DNA of 64,000 bases, from positions 1 through 64,000 of the forward strand of contig JAKTNV010000653.1 in the NCBI GenBank assembly GCA_022747635.1, given 5' to 3'. Below the pieces are notes generated by a model. The model worked only from the letters and a program-made list of their open reading frames with translations, ran no database searches and was not told the DNA's origin. Below are positions 61,114-64,000 of the stretch, piece after piece. This stretch comes from Hetaerina americana (Eukaryota > Arthropoda > Insecta > Odonata > Calopterygidae). Position 1 is the first letter of the stretch; every line of letters starts with the position of its first letter. The position numbers and the translations under genes were made by a program.

Positions 61114-64000
61114 TTGAGGTGTTTAGAAGGCATTTATTTCATTTTTAGAAAATTTAATTTTTCACATTTTTCCATGAAAAGTGCCAATACCCCCCCCTTT
61201 GGGTTCTAGGTGAAAATCCCACTCGACACAAATCAAACAAAAATGTATCCAAGGTGTGTATTGTTGTTCATTTTCATCAAATAAACAAAATAAAACACAG
61301 AATGTATCCTGAAAGACAATAAATGATCATAAAAGATGCTTCAGCCCAGGTGTTAATGTTACTAAAAGAGCCCAAATTTCTAAAAATATGGCGAAAAAAA
61401 ACAATCTTCGGTTTTAGAGTGAATGTTTGAGGTGTTTAGAAGGCATTTATTTCATTTTTAGAAAATTTAATTTTTCCCATTTTTCCATGAAAAGTGCCGA
61501 TTCCCCCCTTAGGGTTCTAGGTGAAAATCTCACTCGACACAAATCAAACAAAAATGTTTCCATGGTGTTTATTGTTGTTCATTTTCATCAAATAAACAAA
61601 ATAAAACCCAGAATTAATCTTGAAGGACAAGAAATGAGCATAAAAGATGCCTCAGCGCAAGTGTTAATGTTAGTAAAAGAGCAGTAATTTCCAAGAATAT
61701 TGCGAAAAACAACAATCTTCCATTATAGAGTGAATGTTTGAGGTGTATAGAAGGCATTTATTTCATTTTTAGAAATTTTTTTTATTTTTCTCATTTTTCC
61801 ATGAAAAGCGCCAATACCCCCCCCTTTGGGTTCTAGGTGAAAATCTCACTCGAAACGAATCAAACAAAAATGTTTCCATGGTGTGTATTGTTGCTCATTT
61901 TCATCAAATAAACAAAATAAAACCCAGAATAAATCATTTAAGACAATAAATGAGCGTAAAAGATGCCTCAGCGCAAGTGTTAATGTTAGTAAAAGAGCCC
62001 AAATTTCCAAAAATATTGCGAAAAGCAACAATCTTCCATTATAGAGTGAATGTTTGAGGTGTATAGAAGGCATTTATTTCATTTTTAGAAATTTTAATTT
62101 TTCACATTTTTCCATGAAAAGTGCCAATACCCCCCCCTTTGGGTTCTAGGTGAAAATCTCACTCGGCACGAATCGAACAAAAATATTTCCATGGTGTGTA
62201 TTGTTGTTCATTTTCATCAAATAAACAAAATAAAACCCAGAATAAATCATTAAAGACAAGAAATGAGCATAAAAGATGCCTCAGCGCAAGTGTTAATGTT
62301 AGTAAAAGAGCCCAAATTTCCAAAAATATTGCGAAAAAATACAATCTTCCATTATAGAGTGAATGTTTGTGGTGTATAGAAGGCATTTATTTCATTTTTA
62401 GAAATTTTAATTTTTCACATTTTCCATGAAAAGTGCCAATACCCCCCCCTTTGGGTTCTAGGTGAAAATCTCACTCGACACAAATCAAACAAAAATGTTT
62501 CCATGGTGTTTATTGTTGTTCATTTTCATCAAATAAACAAAATAAAACCCAGAATTAATCTTGAAGGACAAGAAATGAGCACAAAAGTTGCTTCAGGGAA
62601 AGTGTTAATGTTACTAAAAGAGCCCGAATTTCTAAAAATATTGCGAAAAACAACAATCTTCTGTTTTAGAGTGAATGTTTGAGGTGTTTAGAAGGCAATT
62701 ATTTCATTTTTAGAAAATTTAATTTTTCACATTTTTCCATGAAAAGTGCCAATACCCCCCCTATGGGTTCTAGGTGAAAATCTCACTCGACACATTTCAA
62801 ACAAAAATTTTTCCATGGTGTTTATTGTTGTTCATTTTCATTAAATAAGCAAAATAAAACCCAGGATTAATCTTGAAGGACAAGAAATGAGCATAAAAGT
62901 TGCTTCAGAGAAAGTGTTAATGTTACTAAAAGAGCCCAAATTTCTAAAAATATTGCGAAAAACAACAATCTTCTGTTTTAGAGTGAATGTTTGAGGTGTT
63001 TAGAAGGCATTTATTTCATTTTTAGAAAATTTAATTTTTCACATTTTTCCATGAAAAGTGCCAATACCCCCCCGTTTGGGTTCTAGGTGAAAATCTCACC
63101 CGACACAAATAAATCAAAAATGTTTCCATGGTGTGTATTGTTGTTCATTTTCATCAAATAAACAAATATAAACCCAGAATTAATCCTGAAAGACAAGAAA
63201 TGAGCATAAAAGTTGCTTCAGCCAAGGTAAAAATGTTACTAAAAGAGCCCAAATTTCTGAAAATATTGCGAAAAACAACAATTTTCTGTTTTAGAGTGAT
63301 TGTTTGAGGTGTTTAGAAGGTTTTTTCATTTTTCGAAAATTTTATTTTTCACATTTTTCCATGAAAAGTGCCAATACCCCTCCCTTTGGGTTCTAGGTGA
63401 AAATCCCACTCGACACAAATCAAACAAAAATGTATCCAAGGTGTGTATTGTTGTTCATTTTCATCAAATAAACAAAATAAAACCCAGAATGTATCCTGAA
63501 AGACAATAAATGATCATAAAAGATGCTTCAGCCCAGGTGTTAATGTTACTAAAAGAGCCCAAATTTCTAAAAATATGGCGAAAAAAAACAATCTTCTGTT
63601 TTAGAGTGAATGTTTGAGGTGTTCAGAAGACATTTATTTCATTTTTAGAAAATTTAATTTTTCACATTTTTCCATGAAAAGTGCCAATACCCCACCCTAT
63701 GGGTTCTAGGTGAAAATCTCACTCGACACATTTCAAACAAAAATTTTTCCATGGTGTTTATTGTTGTTCATTTTCATTAAATAAACAAAATAAAACCCAG
63801 AATTAATCTTGAAGGACAAGAAATGAGCATAAAAGTTGCTTCAGCGCAAGTGTTAATGTTACTAAAAGAGCCCAAATTTCTAAAAATATTGCGAAAAACA
63901 ACAATATTCTGTTTTAGAGTAAATGTTTGAGGTGTTTAGAAGGCATTTATTTCATTTTTAGAAAATTTAATTTTTCACATTTTTCCATGAAAAGTGCCAA
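61114..64000. repeat. Terminal HOR, unit 2 (shortened, runs off the window)
   Basis: Monomers start at 61114 (B, aaaacacagaatg), 61427 (A/D, gtgccgattcccccc, tttcccattttt), 61738 (D, tttctcattttt), 62054 (E, catttaagac), 62367 (hybrid, A-type middle with cagggaaag and gcccgaattt right end), 62679 (H, taagcaaaat, cccaggatt), 62991 (cacccgacac), 63304 (cccctcccttt), 63614 (gttcagaagac, ccccaccctatggg) and 63927 (cut by the window end). Offset from unit 1 is 3749-3750 bp up to 62367 and 3125-3126 bp after it, so two monomers were lost at the hybrid. There is no gene here. Confidence 0.88.

Larger units (their letters stand above)
1..64000. repeat. 313-bp satellite DNA array, about 204 monomers, head to tail
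   Basis: The window consists of one monomer repeated every 310-317 bp; exceptions are 301, 309, 324, 336 and 349 bp. Order within a monomer: ttgaggtgtttagaaggc, a T/A-tract segment, ccatgaaaagtgccaata, a poly-C run of about 5-12, tttgggttctaggtg, a variable actcgacac box, a variable tttccatgg/tatccaagg box, the near-invariant ttcattttcatcaaataaac segment, a variable taatcttgaagg box, a variable ttcagagaaag box, and ttgcgaaaaacaacaatctt. Types used below: A (tttccatggtgttt, taatcttgaagg, cagagaaag); H (A-like with ctatggg and cgacacatttc); B (tatccaaggtgtg, gtatcctgaaag, cagcccagg, tatggcg); C (aatcaatc, gtatcgatg, ctattggag); D (cgaaacgaatc, aaatcattaaag, gttagtaaaag); E (cgaatcgaac, aaaaaatac, tgtggtgtatag); F (ccaaggtttg, gcttaagcccagg, tttctgaaaat, gtgattg); G (cctcaaagacatg, gttaatttta). 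A/D means A-like on the left and D-like on the right. I do not recognise the family. A (peri)centromeric role is inferred from size and organisation only. Confidence 0.97.

Noticed and set aside
1..64000. CRISPR array or other bacterial repeat system
   Set aside because: The repeat unit is about 313 bp with no unique spacers and no adjacent genes, and monomers abut directly. This is eukaryotic-type satellite organisation.
1..64000. rRNA, tRNA or snRNA tandem genes
   Set aside because: No tRNA A/B box arrangement, cloverleaf, rRNA-like conserved core or Pol III terminator context is evident in the monomer. Sequence drift between types is also unlike a structural RNA.
1..64000. Internal dimer structure of the 313-bp monomer (two 156-bp halves)
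   Set aside because: Comparing the two halves by eye gave no convincing shared motif order. Similarity is limited to generic A/T tracts.

Overview
The whole 64 kb window is one uninterrupted tandem satellite array. The repeat unit is a 312-314 bp, AT-rich monomer (about 30% G+C in a consensus I counted by hand). Using the near-invariant ttgaggtg site as the phase mark, I count 205 monomer starts, from 76 to 63927. That gives 204 complete monomers with a mean spacing of 313 bp, plus partial monomers at both window ends. All monomers lie in the same orientation. I find no gene, RNA gene, transposon or other unique DNA, apart from one foreign-looking stretch of about 41 bp at 33947-33987. An array this long, with higher-order structure, points to a eukaryotic (peri)centromeric or heterochromatic block. 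I do not recognise the satellite and cannot name the organism or kingdom.

The monomers fall into recurring sequence types, which I label A-H (see the array entry). They are arranged in higher-order repeats (HORs) of several lengths. Left part (1-14796): a seven-monomer block at 1-2256 recurs at 4061-6318, and a five-monomer block at 7882-9451 recurs at 11036-12607. Middle (14797-37664): a cassette with diagnostic F monomers recurs at 15734, 25422, 28235 and, truncated, 36413. It includes a clean 9-monomer tandem duplication (24355-27167 and 27168-29984), followed by a condensed copy of the 18.5-24.5 kb region at about 29985-32606. Right part (39233-56300): a 7- to 8-monomer HOR family with unit-length variants, including a pair of blocks 17 monomers apart (48919 and 54238). 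Right end (57364-64000): a 12-monomer unit followed by a version shortened by two monomers that runs off the window.

The interest lies in how the array evolves. Block junctions repeatedly fall inside hybrid monomers that keep the 313 bp phase, as expected from unequal crossover or conversion between non-allelic monomers. The few phase-breaking events (33947, 10150, 32997, 41186) all lie at or beside the hypervariable poly-C tract. The many 60-106 codon open frames are by-products of the repeat and are not annotated as genes.
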